A stretch of 64,000 nucleotides of DNA from Thermotogaceae bacterium. GTDB lineage: Bacteria > Thermotogota > Thermotogae > Thermotogales > Thermotogaceae. Positions 26,436-35,277 of this stretch are shown in pieces (position 1 is the first letter of the stretch; each line of letters starts with the position of its first letter). The stretch is taken from the NCBI GenBank assembly GCA_027077795.1, contig JALWTT010000006.1:186001-250000 (forward strand), written 5' to 3'. The translations under genes and the position numbers were made by a program. The notes beneath the pieces were generated by a model. It was not told where the DNA came from, did not search any database, and saw only the letters and a list, made by a program, of their open reading frames with translations.

Positions 26436-27203
26436 TCATGCGAGGAGCACGGATACCCCCATATTCTCGATGACTTTCTTCATTCTCCTCGCTCTCTCCG
26501 ATTCATCCACAACTATGTAATCCACTTCATCTATGTCCGACACTTTATAGGGTGAAACAATCCCCAATTTACTTGAATCCGACACAACGACAACTTTAGA
26601 TGAGTTTTCGATCATCTTTCGGGCTATCAATCCCTCCTCATAACTATCGAAGGTTATTCCCTTTTCAACGTCTATACCGTTTACTCCTAAAAGGAACACA
26701 TCCGCTCTGACCCTCTCCACGAAAGACATCACCTGTGCTCCAATGCATTCAAACGAACCTTCTCTGACGCTCCCACCGGTGTGAACAAGGGAAATAGGTT
26801 TTTGGGCGTTTATAACTGCCCATGCTGTTGTTATGGAGTTTGTTATAATAGTTAGATCGCTTAGCTTCGAATGGGATATCTCCTGGATGATGTAGTAAAC
26901 GGTTGTCCCACCTGATACGAACACGACGTTGCCATTTTCCAAAACCTCCAGTGCCTTTTTAGCTACACGTATTTTCTGACTCTTTCTCCTCTCTAGTTTC
27001 ATGAAAAATGGAATATCGTGGTGGAAACTCCTCAGCAGAGCGCCGCCCCTTTTCCTACTGATGAGTCCCTGCGATTCTAAGAAACTCAGGTCTCTTCTCA
27101 CCGTTATTTTAGATATACCGAGTTCATCGGCTATCTCATCAGTGGTTGCATATCCTTGCCTCTTCAATATCTCCATTATTCTTTCAAGCCTTACTTCCTT
27201 CAT
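26436..27203 (-). CDS. DeoR/AgaR-family transcriptional regulator
   Basis: 255-residue sugar-phosphate-responsive regulator. Winged helix-turn-helix ATTDEIADELGISKITVRRD followed by SRKRGGALL; effector domain with VSGGTTVYYII, LTIITNSI and GVNGIDVEKGITFDSYEE. ATG follows GGAGCTG. It is divergent from the rightward sugar operon and first in the leftward one, and copies of TTATGATC lie in the shared intergenic region, so it probably controls both. Confidence 0.94.
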   Translation of the reverse strand: MKEVRLERIMEILKRQGYATTDEIADELGISKITVRRDLSFLESQGLISRKRGGALLRSFHHDIPFFMKLERRKSQKIRVAKKALEVLENGNVVFVSGGTTVYYIIQEISHSKLSDLTIITNSITTAWAVINAQKPISLVHTGGSVREGSFECIGAQVMSFVERVRADVFLLGVNGIDVEKGITFDSYEEGLIARKMIENSSKVVVVSDSSKLGIVSPYKVSDIDEVDYIVVDESERARRMKKVIENMGVSVLLA

Positions 27204-27237
27204 TCGATCAGCTCCTAAATTTATGTTGATCGATTTA

Positions 27238-27274
27238 GATCATAACACGTCGATATGAAATATGTAAATTTGTT
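27238..27274 (-). promoter_or_regulatory. Predicted leftward promoter of the DeoR operon
   Basis: Minus strand TTTACA, 18-base spacer, TATGAT, in front of the DeoR gene. The -10 lies inside a TTATGATC site. Coordinates are approximate by a few bases. Confidence 0.45.
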
Positions 27275-27467
27275 TTCCAGCGAAAATAGTATGTATGAAA
27301 CTATAACAACCAGTTACCTGCGTTTAGAATCGGAATTCTTGTTGAACTGCTTTAATTTCTCATCAACTTGTGAACAAGTTAAAGCAAAACATAGCGATAT
27401 GGCTCGATTTCAGGTGATAATTGATCATAAACTTCTGAGGCTGTTCAAGAATAAGTGGGATCAAGTT

Positions 27468-27495
27468 TTGCCTGAAAGCTTGGATTATATATAAT
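27468..27495 (+). promoter_or_regulatory. Predicted rightward promoter of the sugar operon
   Basis: TTGCCT, 16-base spacer, consensus TATAAT. The paired TATGATC sites at 27511-27528 would fall at about +10 to +27 of the transcript, where a bound regulator would block elongation. Confidence 0.55.
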
Positions 27496-27589
27496 CAGGA
27501 AGGTATCTAGTATGATCGTATTATGATCCTTTTTGATTGAGATTGATTCTGTTCCTCTCATAACCATATTCTCTTTAGGAGGTGGGCTT

Positions 27590-28855
27590 ATGGCACGTTT
27601 CAGATTCTTCCTGATAGTTTCTTTGGTAGTTGCTGTTTTCAGTTTAAGCTTTGGGGTAACTACTATAAGGTATGGTGTTTGGATGGTCGAACAGATGGAT
27701 GGAATAAAAGCTCAAATAGCGGCCTTTGAAAAGGAACACCCGGATATCAAGGTGAAACTTGAGGTGGTTCCTTGGGAAAATTACTGGACAAAACTTCAAA
27801 CGATGCTTGCTGGTGGAAACTGCTGGGATGTATTCGCGATGGATACAGGATTCTACATGGAGGATTACGTGATAAGGGGGGCTGTCCTTGATCTGACACC
27901 TTATATCGAGAGGGATCACATCGATCTCAGCGTGTATCCCAAGATGGTGCTCGCCATACATAGATTTAATGGCAGGTACTACTCATTGCCAAGGGATTAC
28001 GACACCATAGCACTCTATTACAACAAAGATGCTTTTGACAAAGCTGGTTTGAAATATCCGGATGAGAGTTGGACCTGGACAGATGTAATCTATGCAGCAG
28101 AGAAGCTCACGATAAGAGATAAAAAGGGCAACGTAGTGCAGTGGGGGATAGTTTCGGATCCTGGCCTTGAAGCGGTGCAACAAGTTGTATTCCCAATGAT
28201 GTACTCGAATGGCGTTGAGATAATCGGTAAAGATGGTCACATGAATATCGATGTTCCTCAGGCAGTTGCCGTTTTGAGAAGTATAAGGGACATAACTAAG
28301 CATGGCTATGCTCCAAAACCTCTTCCAAACATCCAGGATTACTTCATCTCTGGTAAAGCTGCAATGATGTTGGAAGGTAGTTGGATGTTAGGATACTATG
28401 ATAAAAACATAAAATCATTCAAATGGGGCGTTGCACCGTTCCCACCTTTCGGAGTCAGGGCAACTATATCAGATTCCCTTGGAAACGTCATTTGGGCTAA
28501 ATCCAAGCACAAAGAAGCAGCCTGGACCTTTGTCAAGTGGCTTGCTGGGAAAGAAGCCGCTGAGATACTCGCAAAAACGGGAGCTGTCATCCCCGCCTAC
28601 AAAGGCACTGCGGATATGTGGGTTAAGGGTTTCCCGAAAGAGCACCAGAAGGATGCAGAAGTGTTTATAAAATCCGTGGCGTTCACAAACCCATGGCCAA
28701 GGGCTCTCGGGGAAAGCAAGTGGTTTGATAGATTGACGAGCTACTATCTCTTCGAAATAGTCTCTGGAAGGCTGGACGTTGAAAAGGGATTGAAAATGGC
28801 AACAGAGGAGATAAACAGGATAATAGATCAAACGAAGAAAAGGTATTCCAAGTGA
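27590..28855 (+). CDS. CUT1 sugar ABC importer substrate-binding protein
   Basis: 421-residue exported binding protein, solute-binding family 1. Signal peptide MARFRFFLIVSLVVAVFSLSFG, then TTIRYGVWMVEQMDG; AFEKEHPDIKVKLEVVPWEN and GGNCWDVFAMD fit the family, as does YSLPRDYDTIALYYNKDAF. ATG 27590 is set by AGGAGGTG; upstream in-frame codons are not used. First gene of the rightward operon, followed by a hairpin. Confidence 0.94.
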   Translation: MARFRFFLIVSLVVAVFSLSFGVTTIRYGVWMVEQMDGIKAQIAAFEKEHPDIKVKLEVVPWENYWTKLQTMLAGGNCWDVFAMDTGFYMEDYVIRGAVLDLTPYIERDHIDLSVYPKMVLAIHRFNGRYYSLPRDYDTIALYYNKDAFDKAGLKYPDESWTWTDVIYAAEKLTIRDKKGNVVQWGIVSDPGLEAVQQVVFPMMYSNGVEIIGKDGHMNIDVPQAVAVLRSIRDITKHGYAPKPLPNIQDYFISGKAAMMLEGSWMLGYYDKNIKSFKWGVAPFPPFGVRATISDSLGNVIWAKSKHKEAAWTFVKWLAGKEAAEILAKTGAVIPAYKGTADMWVKGFPKEHQKDAEVFIKSVAFTNPWPRALGESKWFDRLTSYYLFEIVSGRLDVEKGLKMATEEINRIIDQTKKRYSK

Positions 28856-28860
28856 ATATA

Positions 28861-28886
28861 AGAGGCCCCTCGGAGGGGCCTCTTTG
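28861..28886 (+). terminator. Hairpin between binding-protein and MalF-type genes
   Basis: Perfect 10-bp stem AGAGGCCCCT / AGGGGCCTCT with a three-base loop, then TTGGTTT. Lies inside the operon just after the binding-protein gene, so probably partial termination or mRNA protection. Confidence 0.75.
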
Positions 28887-28920
28887 GTTTCACCTATAAA
28901 CATGAAGGGAGACAGTAGCT

Positions 28921-29811
28921 ATGAGGATTCTGGGAGGTATTAGTAGGAAAAAGCATGCGATGTATTTTCTTTTGTTTACTGTGGCATCCTTTGTATTCAG
29001 TTCTCTTGCTTACTATATCCCATTTGGTTACGGGATAAGGCTCTCTTTGACGAGCTATGATGCCATTTCAAAACCCATATTCATTGGCTTTGACAACTTC
29101 AAAGAGCTATTTCAGGATCCGGTCTTTTGGGTATCAACTAAAAATTCGTTCATATACGCCCTGTACGTTGTGCCCACCATAGTCATACTGAGTTTTCTCA
29201 TAGCTACCGGGTTGAATAAAGAAACTAGGCTCATCATGTTTTTAAGGGTTCTTTATTTTCTCCCTATGGTGACTTCCTCCATAGCTGTATCCCTGGTATG
29301 GAAATGGATATTTCACAGAGACTACGGAATTTTGAATAGAATTATGGAATTTTTCCATCTTCCAAGGCAGGATTGGCTTGGTGACCCAAAGCTTGCACTT
29401 CTCTCCGTTGCAATAGTGGGTATATGGGGGGGCCTCAGCTATAACATAATCTTGTTTCTCGCTGGACTTCAAAACATCCCAAAGACCTATTATGAGGCTG
29501 CGATGATAGATGGTGCAACCAAAAAGGATATGCTTTTTTATATAACCGTACCTCTCATGTCTCCTATCACTTTTTTCGTTCTTGTAACAACTACTATATG
29601 GTCAGTTCAGGTATTTGATACCGTTTTCATAATGACCTCGGGTGGCCCTGGATATGCCACTTACACATTGGTTTATTACATCTACAGGAATGGATTCTTT
29701 TGGTTCAGAATGGGGTATGGTATGGCAATAGCATGGGTTCTTTACGGATTCCTTCTCATTCTGACGATTATACAATTTGCTCTTCAAAGGAAGTGGGTAT
29801 ATTATGAGTAG
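28921..29811 (+). CDS. CUT1 sugar ABC importer permease, MalF type
   Basis: 296 residues, six TM segments. RLSLTSYDAISKPIFIGFDNF after TM1, the coupling loop YEAAMIDGATKKDMLFYITVPLM, and VFDTVFIMTSGGPGYATYTL with the C-terminal YYIYRNGFFWFRMGYG are typical for MalF/UgpA. ATG follows GGGAGAC. Overlaps the MalG-type gene by eight bases. Confidence 0.94.
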   Translation: MRILGGISRKKHAMYFLLFTVASFVFSSLAYYIPFGYGIRLSLTSYDAISKPIFIGFDNFKELFQDPVFWVSTKNSFIYALYVVPTIVILSFLIATGLNKETRLIMFLRVLYFLPMVTSSIAVSLVWKWIFHRDYGILNRIMEFFHLPRQDWLGDPKLALLSVAIVGIWGGLSYNIILFLAGLQNIPKTYYEAAMIDGATKKDMLFYITVPLMSPITFFVLVTTTIWSVQVFDTVFIMTSGGPGYATYTLVYYIYRNGFFWFRMGYGMAIAWVLYGFLLILTIIQFALQRKWVYYE

Positions 29812-30628
29812 GAAAAGGAGCGTTTCCGATATTGTAGTTCTTATTCTTCTCATATTTGGAGCTTTTATCATGTTCATGCCATACTGGTTTATGGTCATCC
29901 TATCTTTTGAAACGCCGGAAGAGACCGCTTCTGTTCCACCACATTTGATTCCCCACAATCCAACCATGGAAAATTATAGGAAGGTTTTCATAGATATGAA
30001 TTTCGGCCTTTACAGTCTCAACACTGCGTTCGTTGCAGGTGCACTCGTTGTAGCGCAGGTTCTCTTTTGCTCTATGGCGGGATATGCTTTTGCTCGCCTG
30101 GCGTTTCCCTTTAGAAGGATTATATTCCTGATATTTCTTTCGGTCATGATGCTTCCAACCGTGGTGATAATAATTCCACGCTACCTCTTGCTTAAGAATC
30201 TGCATCTTATCAACACTTTGAGTGGAGTGATACTTCTTGAGATATTCAGCGCGTTTGGGATATTTCTTTACAGGCAGCACTTTTTATCGCTCCCGATTGA
30301 GCTTGAAGAAGCTGCTGTAGTCGATGGAGCAAGTGTATGGCAGATATTCTGGAAGATCGTGATGCCTCTTTCTAAGAATATAACGATGTCTTTTGGCCTT
30401 CTAGTTTTCATATACGGATGGAACTTATTTCTCTGGCCACTGATAGTGCTGACTTCTCCTGAAAAGAGGACCCTCCCCATAGCCCTTGCAATGCTACAAG
30501 GTAGATACTTTGGAGATTGGGGAGCGATGATGGCTGGGGCAGTTGTTGCTGCCGTTCCACCAATAATACTCTTTATATTGGCTCAGAAGAGTTTTATAAG
30601 GGGGATAGCTTTTGGAGGGTTCAAATGA
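29804..30628 (+). CDS. CUT1 sugar ABC importer permease, MalG type
   Basis: 274 residues. MFMPYWFMVILSFETPEETA at TM1, NPTMENYRKVF, the coupling loop EEAAVVDGASVWQIFWKIVMPL, and the C-terminal FIRGIAFGGFK ending are all MalG hallmarks. ATG 29804 overlaps the MalF-type stop and follows GGAAGTG; the longer frame is not used. No ATPase gene in the operon. Confidence 0.94.
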   Translation: MSRKRSVSDIVVLILLIFGAFIMFMPYWFMVILSFETPEETASVPPHLIPHNPTMENYRKVFIDMNFGLYSLNTAFVAGALVVAQVLFCSMAGYAFARLAFPFRRIIFLIFLSVMMLPTVVIIIPRYLLLKNLHLINTLSGVILLEIFSAFGIFLYRQHFLSLPIELEEAAVVDGASVWQIFWKIVMPLSKNITMSFGLLVFIYGWNLFLWPLIVLTSPEKRTLPIALAMLQGRYFGDWGAMMAGAVVAAVPPIILFILAQKSFIRGIAFGGFK

Positions 30629-30852
30629 TAAGTTGCTTCAATAAAGCTCATGGGTTGTTATTTCATAAAGATCAAGTGTAGATTCCTATGGATTCTGATA
30701 TGTAATACAAGGTGATGTTTTCAAGGCACCTAGGGTTTTCTCAAAATTTTGAAGTTCGGAGGGGAATGTCAGGGAATTCTACAGTTTTTTGGAGAATCGC
30801 ATATGAGAAAGGGGTTAGGAAGATGGATGCACCAGAGAGGAGGCGATGATGA

Positions 30853-31824
30853 ATGCCAGTGGAAAAAGAGATATTCGATCAAAAAACAGAATTGAGGGAA
30901 GTTTTGAAGTATCTCAGAGATTTCAAGGAAAAAGAGAAATGGAAGGAAAAGCTGACAGCTGCGGACGAAGTCTACTTCATAGGTTGTGGATCGTCCTACT
31001 ACATAGGAATAGCAGCTTCCAAATACTTTACCGGGACTACCGGTAAAAGATCCAGAGCTCTTCCAGCTGGGGAGATCCTTGAAGCCCTCAGATGGAATAT
31101 TCCGCGGGATTCAGAAACAACCGCTGTTCTCATATCCCGTTCTGGTGAGACGACAGAAGTGATTGAGGCGACAAAGATGTTGAAAGAGAATGGGATCTTC
31201 ACACTCGGGATAACACTCGAGCAAGGAAGTTCTCTTACAAAGGTCGCAGACAGCAACGTGACCCTTCCTTTAAAAGAGGAATCCGTAGTCATGACAAAGT
31301 CCTTTACGTCTATGCTCATGTTCTTGATGAATATGAGTGATTTTGTGGTGGGAATTGATAAATCGGGACTTTACGAGGATCTCTTGGGTATATTGGAGAG
31401 ACAAATGGATTCCTGGGAAAAGGAAGCACAAGAGGTTGCAAAGAAAGGGAAGCACTTCGTTTTTCTGGGAGTGGGACCTTATGAGGGGATCGCCAGGGAA
31501 TCTGCTCTGAAACTCCAGGAGATGTCTCTCACAACGACGGAAGCCTATTCCACCTTGGAATACAGGCACGGGCCAAAGTCTTTGGTTTCAAAAGACGTGG
31601 TTGTCGTCATATTCGGTGAAGGTGAATCTAGCAAAAAGCTCGCCAAGGAGATAGAAAAGCTCGGGGGGCATACGCTTTTGAGGAGGAGTTATGCTAAAGG
31701 ATACGAGGATTCCTTCGTTCTCGTGATTTTTTCCCAGCTTCTCGGACTCTCCCTCGCGAAACTGAAAGGGGTCGATGTTGAAAGTCCAAGAAACCTCAGC
31801 AAGGTGGTGATAATAGATGAATAA
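30853..31824 (+). CDS. SIS-domain sugar-phosphate isomerase/deaminase, AgaS-like
   Basis: 323-residue cytoplasmic protein with two sugar-isomerase (SIS) domains. Domain 1: FIGCGSSYYIGIAASKYF and LISRSGETTEVIEA. Domain 2: FLGVGPYEGIARESALKLQEM and STLEYRHGPKSLV. This is the layout of the GlmS isomerase half and of AgaS (galactosamine-6-phosphate deaminase/isomerase) and FrlB. The GatZ-like gene two places downstream favours AgaS. ATG follows GGAGGCG by seven bases. A 224-base gap upstream may hold a second promoter (TTGTTA, 18 bases, TAGATT). Confidence 0.85.
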   Translation: MPVEKEIFDQKTELREVLKYLRDFKEKEKWKEKLTAADEVYFIGCGSSYYIGIAASKYFTGTTGKRSRALPAGEILEALRWNIPRDSETTAVLISRSGETTEVIEATKMLKENGIFTLGITLEQGSSLTKVADSNVTLPLKEESVVMTKSFTSMLMFLMNMSDFVVGIDKSGLYEDLLGILERQMDSWEKEAQEVAKKGKHFVFLGVGPYEGIARESALKLQEMSLTTTEAYSTLEYRHGPKSLVSKDVVVVIFGEGESSKKLAKEIEKLGGHTLLRRSYAKGYEDSFVLVIFSQLLGLSLAKLKGVDVESPRNLSKVVIIDE

Positions 31825-33079
31825 GGTAAAACTCGTGATCGTGGGAGCTGGGAGCAGGGGTTATTACACCTTTGGGAGGATAGCGAGCGAGAATTCGGAG
31901 AAGTTCGAGATAGTCGCCGTTGCGGAACCTGATGATGAGAAGAGAAAAAGATTTGTGACAAGTTACAAGGTGGATCCCAGCAATGCCTTTTCAGATTGGC
32001 GGGAGCTTCTGGATAGAATGGGAAAGGCAGCAGATGTGGCGATAATAGCGACTCCTGATTACGAGCATGTGGAGCCCGCTGTGGCTTTTGCAGAGGCGGG
32101 ATACAACTTGGTGCTGGAGAAACCTATTGCTCCGCGTCCCGATGACCTTGTCAGAGTTCATAAGGCGGTGAAAAAATCGGGTGTTGTAACGCTCGTTCCG
32201 CACGTTCTCAGGTACACGCCGTTCTACAGGAAGGTAAAGGAAATAGTCGATAGTGGGGCTGTAGGTGAAATAAAGGGAATAGACCACAGAGAGCAAGTTG
32301 GGTTCTTTCACTTCGCGCATAGCTTCGTTAGGGGAAACTGGAGAAGGGAGGACGAGACGGCCCCGTCTATATTGACCAAGTCGTGCCACGATATGGATAT
32401 AATGCTGTGGCTACTGTCGAGTAATATTAAAAAAGTGAGTGCATTCGGAGATATTCTGTTTTTCAACGAAGATCACAAACCCCCTCAGGCCACTGACAGA
32501 TGTCTCGACTGCCCTTTGAAGGAGGATTGCCCCTATTCCGCTGTGAAGATATACCTCCTTTCTGGGAATACCGGCTGGCCTACCAACACGATAACAACGG
32601 ATCTTTCCCGGGAGGGGATATTGAAAGCCTTGAGAGAGGGGCCTTATGGAAGATGCGTTTTCAAGTGTGATAACGATGTTTGTGATTACTACGCCGTTGC
32701 CATTGAGTTTGAAGGTGGCGTTATGGGAACCTTCACACTGACGGCCTTCTCGAATGAGATAACGAGGCACACGACTTTATTTGGGACACACGGAGAAGTT
32801 ACAGGGGATCTCCTCAGAGGAAGGATAGAGCTCAAAGTTTATGGAAAAGAGACGGAGCTTATAGAGGTGGAAACGCCAAATTCAGGTCATCTTGGAGGAG
32901 ACGAGGGGCTCATGGAACACATGTACAGAGTAATCAACGGACTTGAAAAACCGCTGACAACCATAGAGGAGTCTTTAGAAAGCCACTACGTAGCCTTCGC
33001 AGTGGAAGAGAGCAGGAAAACCCATCGCTTTGTGGAGATCGAGGATTACAAAGGGAGGTTTTACAATGAAAGATCTTAG
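31817..33079 (+). CDS. Gfo/Idh/MocA-family oxidoreductase with cysteine-rich insertion
   Basis: 420-residue NAD(P)-binding enzyme. Rossmann motif VIVGAGSRGYYTFGRIA, EKPIAPRPDDL, and SCHDMDIMLWLL replacing the usual GxHxID. Residues about 225-295 carry six cysteines, C-x2-C-x6-C (in CLDCPLKEDCPYSA) and C-x3-C-x4-C (in GRCVFKCDNDVCDYY), possibly a metal site. Such cysteine-bearing members are common in sugar operons but their substrate is not known. Overlaps the SIS gene by eight bases and the next gene by 14. Confidence 0.88.
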   Translation: MNKVKLVIVGAGSRGYYTFGRIASENSEKFEIVAVAEPDDEKRKRFVTSYKVDPSNAFSDWRELLDRMGKAADVAIIATPDYEHVEPAVAFAEAGYNLVLEKPIAPRPDDLVRVHKAVKKSGVVTLVPHVLRYTPFYRKVKEIVDSGAVGEIKGIDHREQVGFFHFAHSFVRGNWRREDETAPSILTKSCHDMDIMLWLLSSNIKKVSAFGDILFFNEDHKPPQATDRCLDCPLKEDCPYSAVKIYLLSGNTGWPTNTITTDLSREGILKALREGPYGRCVFKCDNDVCDYYAVAIEFEGGVMGTFTLTAFSNEITRHTTLFGTHGEVTGDLLRGRIELKVYGKETELIEVETPNSGHLGGDEGLMEHMYRVINGLEKPLTTIEESLESHYVAFAVEESRKTHRFVEIEDYKGRFYNERS

Positions 33080-34280
33080 ACAGGTCCTTCCGATGTTCTC
33101 TATATGCTCTTCTAACACGTTCGTCTTGAGGGCTTCTTTGAAATTCTTAGCGAAAACTGATAGGACGATTTTGATAGAATCCACCTCAAATCAGGTCAAC
33201 CAGGATGGTGGATACACCGGAATGAAACCAAAAGACTTTTCGAAGATGGTGATCGAAGAGGCCTCCAAATTTGGCATACCAAGTGAGAAAGTCGTCCTCG
33301 GGGGAGATCACCTTGGCCCACTCCCTTACAGGGATTTGCCACCTGACAAGGCGATGGAAAAGGCAAAACATATGGTTTGGGAATATGTGAAAGCGGGGTA
33401 CAGGAAGATTCATCTTGATACGAGTTTTCCCCTTGGGGGTGAGAATTTCTCCTATAGACTCGCTGCGGAAAGGCAGGCCCAGCTTTGTGAGGTGAGCGAA
33501 GCGGCATGGAGAGAATCGGGAGGAGAACCACCATTCTACATCTTAGGTACGGAGGTTCCACCTGCTGGAGGTGGCAGGGAATACGAGGATTATGTGACAG
33601 ATCCTCACGAGCTGGAAAATACCGTGCAGATGACAGAGGAAGTGTTCAAGAAACATGGGCTTGGTGACGCTTGGAACAGAGTAATAGCGTTTGTGGTGCA
33701 ACCTGGAGTGGAGTTCTACAAGAACGCCGTCAGGCTTTATGAGAGAAAGAGATCAGAAAGCTTGAAAAGAGTTATAGAAAAGCATGCGATGGTATTCGAA
33801 GCCCATTCCACGGATTTTCAACCTCTCGAGCGGCTCGTCTGGCTAGTTGGGGATGGATTTCATATTCTCAAGGTTGGGCCTGAATTCACCTTTAAATTCA
33901 GGGAGGGGATATTCGCACTCGAGGCGATCGCAAAGGAGCTCTTTGATCGGGATTTTGGAGTATCGAAAACGGCGATCGATGTCATGGAGAAAAATCCGAA
34001 AAGCTGGGAGAAGTACTACGGGGAGAACGAAAAGGTATTCTGGAAGTACAGTCTTCTCGATAGGATAAGGTATTACTGGGGTGTGGAAGAGTTGAGGGAA
34101 GCACTTGGAAAACTCTTCGATGTTTTTGATGGAGTTGAAGTGCCGCTTGGATTGATTTCTCAGTATTTTCCAGAGGTCTTTTACTCCGTCCTTGAAGGTG
34201 ATGTGAAGCCGTATGCTTTGGACCTAGTGGAGGCTAAAATTCAAGATAGTGTCAAAAAGTACTTGAAGGCGGTGAGTTAA
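33066..34280 (+). CDS. Tagatose-bisphosphate aldolase non-catalytic subunit family (GatZ/KbaZ/AgaZ)
   Basis: 404-residue TIM-barrel-like protein. IESTSNQVNQDGGYTGMKP, VVLGGDHLGPLPY, YRKIHLDTSFP and YILGTEVPPAGG are GatZ/KbaZ signatures. In enterobacteria this protein supports the GatY/KbaY aldolase; related AgaZ proteins have been proposed to act as tagatose-6-phosphate kinase. No GatY-type catalytic aldolase is present in the window. ATG 33066 is fixed by GGGAGGT six bases upstream. Confidence 0.9.
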   Translation: MKDLRQVLPMFSICSSNTFVLRASLKFLAKTDRTILIESTSNQVNQDGGYTGMKPKDFSKMVIEEASKFGIPSEKVVLGGDHLGPLPYRDLPPDKAMEKAKHMVWEYVKAGYRKIHLDTSFPLGGENFSYRLAAERQAQLCEVSEAAWRESGGEPPFYILGTEVPPAGGGREYEDYVTDPHELENTVQMTEEVFKKHGLGDAWNRVIAFVVQPGVEFYKNAVRLYERKRSESLKRVIEKHAMVFEAHSTDFQPLERLVWLVGDGFHILKVGPEFTFKFREGIFALEAIAKELFDRDFGVSKTAIDVMEKNPKSWEKYYGENEKVFWKYSLLDRIRYYWGVEELREALGKLFDVFDGVEVPLGLISQYFPEVFYSVLEGDVKPYALDLVEAKIQDSVKKYLKAVS

Positions 34281-34282
34281 AC

Positions 34283-35218
34283 TTGATCGTGGTTGGAGTT
34301 GATGGTGGTGGAACGAAGACCGAGGCTGTAGCTGTAGACAGGTTTGGAAATGTTGTTGGTTCTGGCGTCGGTGGAAGCTCGAATGCAGTTGAGAATGGCA
34401 AAGCGGAGACTAGAAAGAGCCTGGAAGAGGCCCTGAGTTTTGTAAGGGAACTGAAGGACCCAGATTTGAAGATAGGAATGGGGATGCCTGCAGTTGGTGA
34501 AATTCGTGGGATAGAGGATTTCTACTCCGAAGTGGTCTTCGAGATTCTTGGAGTGAGGCCAGTTGTCGTTGTCAACGATGTGGTGGTAGGATGGTATGCC
34601 GGTACCAAGGGAGAGGATGGAATACATATAGTCGCTGGAACTGGGAGCATAGCTTATGCGAGGAGAAATGGAAGGGATGCCAGGTGTGGAGGTTGGGGAA
34701 GCATTATAGGTGATGAAGGAAGCGCTTACGATATAGGTATTCAGACTCTCAGAGCCGTTTCCATGCAACTCGATGGTAGAATGAAGGAAGGCCTTCTGAA
34801 ATCTCTACTTTTTGAGAAGCTTTCCTTAAAGGATGAATATGACTTCTCAACGTGGGTTTACAAATTGGGTGAAAACCGGAGGAAAAAGATTGCTTCCGTG
34901 GCGAGGATAACGTATGAGGCGGCTGAAAGTGGAGACAGGGTTTCAATCGAGATACTTAAAAGAGCAGGAGAAGAGCTTGGAAAACTAGCATTGGCGCTGA
35001 GCAGGAAGCTGGATTTCAAAAGGACACTCGTTAGCTACAGCGGTGGTGTGCTTGAGAAAAACAGGTTCGTGAGGAAGAGCTTTGAGGAGTTCGTGATGTC
35101 GAAAGTTCGAAATGCCAGGGTGAAGAGTTCCATATGCCCGCCTGTCTTTGGGGGAGTTATCATGGTTTTTGAGAGAATGGGAATCCCCGCCCTTGATAGA
35201 ATTCTCGGCATGTGTTGA
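34283..35218 (+). CDS. BadF/BadG/BcrA-family ATPase, N-acetylhexosamine kinase-like
   Basis: 311 residues with the ASKHA fold. GVDGGGTKTEAVAVD is the phosphate-1 loop, then VVVVNDVVVGWYAG, IVAGTGSIAYARR (phosphate 2) and GGWGSIIGDEGSAYDIG. The last block matches N-acetylglucosamine kinases. Likely phosphorylates the sugar taken up by the adjacent importer, probably an amino sugar. TTG start two bases after the GatZ-like stop. Last gene of the catabolic operon. Confidence 0.88.
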   Translation: MIVVGVDGGGTKTEAVAVDRFGNVVGSGVGGSSNAVENGKAETRKSLEEALSFVRELKDPDLKIGMGMPAVGEIRGIEDFYSEVVFEILGVRPVVVVNDVVVGWYAGTKGEDGIHIVAGTGSIAYARRNGRDARCGGWGSIIGDEGSAYDIGIQTLRAVSMQLDGRMKEGLLKSLLFEKLSLKDEYDFSTWVYKLGENRRKKIASVARITYEAAESGDRVSIEILKRAGEELGKLALALSRKLDFKRTLVSYSGGVLEKNRFVRKSFEEFVMSKVRNARVKSSICPPVFGGVIMVFERMGIPALDRILGMC

Positions 35219-35277
35219 GAAAGTACAAGTCTTTTCTTTTCCACTTTTAGGTGTGATAATACTTCTGAGGTGGTAGT

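Larger units (their letters stand above)
27204..27589. promoter_or_regulatory. Divergent control region with repeated TTATGATC sites
   Basis: 386 bases without a gene between the DeoR gene and the rightward operon. The 8-mer TTATGATC occurs three times: minus strand at 27238-27245 and 27423-27430, plus strand at 27521-27528. A close copy (GTATGATC) is at 27510-27517, giving an 11-base direct repeat. The first overlaps the leftward promoter and the last two lie just downstream of the rightward promoter, as expected for a repressor. Likely operators of the DeoR-type protein. Confidence 0.6.

Noticed and set aside
30715-30848. 44-codon open frame upstream of the SIS gene
   Set aside because: The ribosome-like AAGGTG abuts its ATG, the product resembles nothing, and its end overlaps the ribosome site of the SIS gene. 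Kept as a non-coding gap.
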